A stretch of 64,000 nt of DNA from Halosimplex halobium (GTDB taxonomy: Archaea > Halobacteriota > Halobacteria > Halobacteriales > Haloarculaceae). Where the stretch lies: NCBI RefSeq assembly GCF_051414055.1, contig NZ_JBLKNX010000012.1:62001-126000 (forward strand), given 5' to 3'. The notes under the pieces are model-generated. The model did not search any database, was not told the origin of the DNA, and saw only the letters and a list, made by a program, of their open reading frames with translations. The position numbers and the translations under genes are program-made. Of the stretch, positions 61,461 through 64,000 are shown one piece after another. Every line of letters begins with the position of its first letter. The stretch's first letter is position 1.

Positions 61461-61799
61461 TCAGTCCTCCGTGTAGTACATCAGGGACTCCTTCTCGGAG
61501 CCGCAGCTGGGACAGCGGTCGGGCAGCCCCTCGTCGATCTCGCCCATCTCGCCGCAGACGGTGCAGCGCCACATCAGCTCCGCCTCGCCGAAGGAGTGGC
61601 CCGACCGGGCGTGCTCGACGCTGAGCCCCTCGACGCCATCGCGGGTGGTGACGAAGACCCCGCCCTCCTCCATCCCGCGGACGGTCCCGACGGAGTTCCC
61701 ATCCTCGTCGTAGAGGGTCTGGCCGAACGACAGCGACGTGGCTTCCTCGGTGGCTTCGCCGTCCGATTCTTCCCCCGGAGTCTCGCCTCGTCCGCTCAT
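61461..61799 (-). CDS. Rubredoxin-like zinc-ribbon protein (DUF7130-like)
   Basis: The 112-residue protein has an acidic N-terminus, a beta-domain (FGQTLYDEDGNSVGTVRGME) and a C-terminal rubredoxin-type ribbon WRCTVCGEMGEIDEGLPDRC followed by PSCGSEKESLMYYTED. Four Cys in CxxC pairs would bind Zn or Fe. The start MSGRGETPG is chosen over a longer extension. Confidence 0.78.
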   Translation of the reverse strand: MSGRGETPGEESDGEATEEATSLSFGQTLYDEDGNSVGTVRGMEEGGVFVTTRDGVEGLSVEHARSGHSFGEAELMWRCTVCGEMGEIDEGLPDRCPSCGSEKESLMYYTED

Positions 61800-61876
61800 A
61801 CCTCCCGTAGGGGTCCCGCGTGGAAAACTCTGTTTGCGGGCCACTCACGTCGCCCGCGCTCGCGGCCGGTCCGCGG

Positions 61877-62176
61877 TCAGTTCACCGCGACGAACCGGGC
61901 GTTGCCGTCCTGATCGACCGTGATCCGATAGCCCTCGAAGGTGAACTCGACCTGGACCTGCGCGTCCTTCGACGGCGGCGTCGAGAACAGGTGGTCGATC
62001 ATGTGGTCGACCGTCTCGTACATCGTCGCGATGTCGGTCGTCGCCTCCCCCCGGAGGTCCGCGACCGCTTCGGCCACCGCGGTCGCCGGGTCGTCCTGGT
62101 CGGTGTCGAACTCGCGGTGGACTATCTGCTCGCCGTCTGGAACCTCTGCCATGCCCGGACCCTGTTGCCCCTCCAT
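61877..62176 (-). CDS. Second stand-alone HalOD1-like protein
   Basis: About 99 residues, beginning MEGQQGPGMAEV and then VAEAVADLRGEATTDIATMY, DHMIDHLFSTPPSKDAQVQV, EFTFEGYRITVDQDGNARFV. The C-terminal pattern matches HalOD1. The start at 62176 is favoured by an AT-rich element about 35 bp upstream; an ATG at 62152 is possible. It lies just downstream of the LLM oxidoreductase gene on the same strand. Confidence 0.75.
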   Translation of the reverse strand: MEGQQGPGMAEVPDGEQIVHREFDTDQDDPATAVAEAVADLRGEATTDIATMYETVDHMIDHLFSTPPSKDAQVQVEFTFEGYRITVDQDGNARFVAVN

Positions 62177-62223
62177 CAAGTTCCTTGTGTCCGTTCGGGT
62201 GCGGACGGCGAATAATCCGGGGA

Positions 62224-63174
62224 TTACCCGAACGACGGGAGAATCTCGGACTCGTAGAACTCGAAAAACGCCGACTGGTCGGGACCGACCTGGTGGACGT
62301 ACACGTGGTCGAAGCCGGCGCCGACGAACCGCTCGATTTGCTCGATGTGGTCGTCCGCGTCGGGCCCGCAGACGACTTTCTCGGCGATCAGGTCCTCGTC
62401 GACGCGTTCGGTGGCTCCCTCGATGTCCTTCGGCGTCCGCAGCTCCCAGTTGATCGACCCGGGGGAGGCGCCGTTGGGCCAGTACTCGGCGGCCGTCTCG
62501 CGGGCCGACGCCGCGTCGTCGGCGTAGCAGACCGTCACCTGGCCGTAGCGCGGCCCCTCGCCGCCCTCGCGGAACCGGTCGACGAACTCGCCGACGGGTG
62601 CCGTGCTGACCAGCCCGTCGCCGATCTCGCCGGCCATCGCGGCGGATTTCGGGCCGGTCCCGGAGACGAAGACCGGCGGCGTCTCGTCGGGGAGGGTGAA
62701 CAGCTTCGCGTCCTCGACGGTGACGTGGTCGCCGCGGTAGGTGACGTGCTCGCCCGTCCAGAGCTCGCGTATCGCCTCGACGCTCTCCGCCAGTCGCTCG
62801 GCGCGCACGTCGAAGGCCGGCCACCCCTCGCCGGTGACGTGCTCGTTGAGGTTCTCTCCGGTCCCGACCCCGAGGAAGAACCGACCGTCGAACATGTCGG
62901 CGACGGTCGCCCCGGCCTGGGCGACGACCGCGGGGTGGTAGCGCTGGAACGGGCAGGTGACGCCGGTCCCGACGCGCAGGTCGTCCGTTTCGCGGGCGAT
63001 CGCGCCGAGGACGCTCCAGGCGAACGGCGCCTCGTCCTGGCGCTCGACCCAGGGGTGGTAGTGGTCGGAGATCAGCGCGTGCTCGAAGCCGGTCGCCTCG
63101 GCGGCGACGGCGTGGTCGACGAGGTCGTCCGGTGGGTGCTCCTCGCTGGACAGCGCGTACCCGATCTCAACCAC
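62224..63174 (-). CDS. F420-dependent LLM-class oxidoreductase (TIGR03557-like)
   Basis: The 316-residue protein has the luciferase-like barrel: MVEIGYALSSEEHPPDDLVD, FEHALISDHYHPWVERQDEA, GTGVTCPFQRYHPAVVAQAG and GRFFLGVGTGENLNEHVTGE. These match TIGR03557, the F420-dependent glucose-6-phosphate dehydrogenase-like group. The substrate in haloarchaea is unknown. It lies between DpsA and HalOD1 genes on the same strand. Confidence 0.9.
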   Translation of the reverse strand: MVEIGYALSSEEHPPDDLVDHAVAAEATGFEHALISDHYHPWVERQDEAPFAWSVLGAIARETDDLRVGTGVTCPFQRYHPAVVAQAGATVADMFDGRFFLGVGTGENLNEHVTGEGWPAFDVRAERLAESVEAIRELWTGEHVTYRGDHVTVEDAKLFTLPDETPPVFVSGTGPKSAAMAGEIGDGLVSTAPVGEFVDRFREGGEGPRYGQVTVCYADDAASARETAAEYWPNGASPGSINWELRTPKDIEGATERVDEDLIAEKVVCGPDADDHIEQIERFVGAGFDHVYVHQVGPDQSAFFEFYESEILPSFG

Positions 63175-63318
63175 GGTGTCCCCTCCATTCGCGCTCGCTA
63201 CGTGCGGACGGTCCGGTGTCTGGTCGGCGGTGCGGTCGCGTGCTGTGAGAAAGCGGATGCATCGGTGTGAGGAGCGGTCGGTTCGAGCGGCGGTGGGGAC
63301 CCGGTCGCAGTCGGGTGG

Positions 63319-63981
63319 TTACTGGGAGTTCGGCGAGGGCTGGCCGGTCACCGCACCCGTCGAGATCCCGGACGCCTGCTCGTATTGCCCGTGGGACGCG
63401 GGCGCCCCCTGGAGGTGCGCTTCGAGGAACCACAGCGACTTCGACACCTCGCGGGACACCTCGTTGAGCAGGTCCGCGGTGTCGAGGTCGCCCCCGTCGT
63501 CGACCATCCGGATCTGCTCGGCGAGGTTGGCGTCGAGCGTCGCCATCCGGTCGGCCAGCGCGGCGACCAGCGCGATCCCGTCGTAGGTGTCCCGCGGGAA
63601 CGGGCGGACGATCGTCGCCTGTGCGACCTCGTGGACCGTCCCCGGCGGCCGGCCGCCCAGCGCGCTGACGCGCTCGGCGACCGCGTCGATGTGGGGGTCG
63701 AACGTCTCGATCAGCTCCTCGAACAGTTCGTGGAGCTGGTAGAACTCGTGGCCCTTGACGGTCCAGTGGGCCGTCTTGAGCTGCATGTTGATCGTCGTCA
63801 GGTCCGCGAGACACTGCGTGAGCGCGCTGATGCTCGTCGTCCGGACGGTCTCGGGGAGGTAGTTCCGCGTCGGGAACACCTGTCCCACGGGACCGGCGGC
63901 CGCCGACCCCCCGCCGGCGGGTGTCTGTCCGGAGCTGTTGCCGGACTGGCCTGACTGCTGGTGTTGGATGTTCTGGCTCAT
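63319..63981 (-). CDS. dpsA: DNA-protecting ferritin-like protein DpsA
   Basis: The 220-residue protein has the Dps four-helix core with ferroxidase residues in LKTAHWTVKGHEFYQLHELF and DPHIDAVAERVSALGGRPPG. It should oxidise and store iron and protect DNA from peroxide. A Gln/Ser/Gly-rich N-terminal tail (about 35 residues, MSQNIQHQQSGQSGNSSG) and a Gly/Ser-rich C-terminus make it longer than Halobacterium DpsA. The start MSQNIQ is chosen over an in-frame Met two codons upstream. Confidence 0.93.
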   Translation of the reverse strand: MSQNIQHQQSGQSGNSSGQTPAGGGSAAAGPVGQVFPTRNYLPETVRTTSISALTQCLADLTTINMQLKTAHWTVKGHEFYQLHELFEELIETFDPHIDAVAERVSALGGRPPGTVHEVAQATIVRPFPRDTYDGIALVAALADRMATLDANLAEQIRMVDDGGDLDTADLLNEVSREVSKSLWFLEAHLQGAPASHGQYEQASGISTGAVTGQPSPNSQ

Positions 63982-64000
63982 AGGCACTCGCCCGCTACGT

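Overview
The window looks like chromosomal or megaplasmid DNA from an extremely halophilic archaeon (class Halobacteria). The genes are GC-rich and encode very acidic proteins. Many start codons sit about 25-30 bp downstream of AT-rich TATA-like boxes with no Shine-Dalgarno site, as expected for leaderless archaeal transcripts. Secreted proteins carry twin-arginine signals. Haloarchaeal signature families are present: Orc1/Cdc6, HalOD1, HTH-10, TIGR02587/TIGR02588, small CPxCG zinc ribbons, DpsA and dodecin. I cannot name the species. No rRNA, complete tRNA, CRISPR array or complete insertion sequence was seen.

Layout. (1) About 0.2-36 kb is an accessory region with long AT-rich intergenic spacers. 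It carries a plant-polysaccharide and sugar-acid set: MOFRL glycerate kinase, FAH-family hydrolase, LarA-like protein, GH51 arabinofuranosidase, a secreted GH10-type xylanase homologue, a Tat lipoprotein solute-binding protein, a large GH78 rhamnosidase with an apparent inserted discoidin-like module, and an Opp/Dpp-type ABC importer (oppF-oppD-oppC, with oppB divergent). Within it lie TetR, ArsR and two IclR regulators, an Mrr-like nuclease with zinc ribbon and membrane anchor, a saccharopine-dehydrogenase-like protein, and a compact amidohydrolase-Rieske-BCCT operon beside an IclR gene. Decayed genes (Gfo/Idh/MocA oxidoreductase remnants, a frameshifted MFS transporter) show gene turnover. 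(2) About 38-41 kb is a replication origin: an orc1/cdc6 gene flanked on both sides by ORB-like repeats (core CACCGG-4 nt-CCGGTG), four tandem 27-bp repeats, smaller direct repeats and an AT-rich stretch. The two best ORBs face each other across it. (3) About 41-64 kb is densely packed with stress, envelope and small regulatory genes: Cys-rich four-helix copper-type protein, SPW membrane protein, FAD oxidoreductase with a Rieske tail, YihY, CPA antiporter, dodecin, ZIP-like protein, PRC-barrel protein with beta repeats, TIGR02587/02588 pair, GNAT, SWIM, HTH-10, two stand-alone HalOD1 proteins, a phasin-like Pro/Gln-rich protein, an LLM oxidoreductase and DpsA.

How the genes may work together (inference): secreted and cytoplasmic glycosidases release arabinose-, xylose- and rhamnose-containing products from plant cell-wall polymers. 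The lipoprotein and Opp-type importer take up oligosaccharides, and the kinase, hydrolase and LarA-like proteins handle sugar-acid intermediates. Signals not explained by genes include a three-copy 47-49 bp inverted-repeat family (TCTTATGTAACA arms), an orphan ORB-like site at 15.3 kb, and strong hairpins between 58.57 and 58.91 kb.
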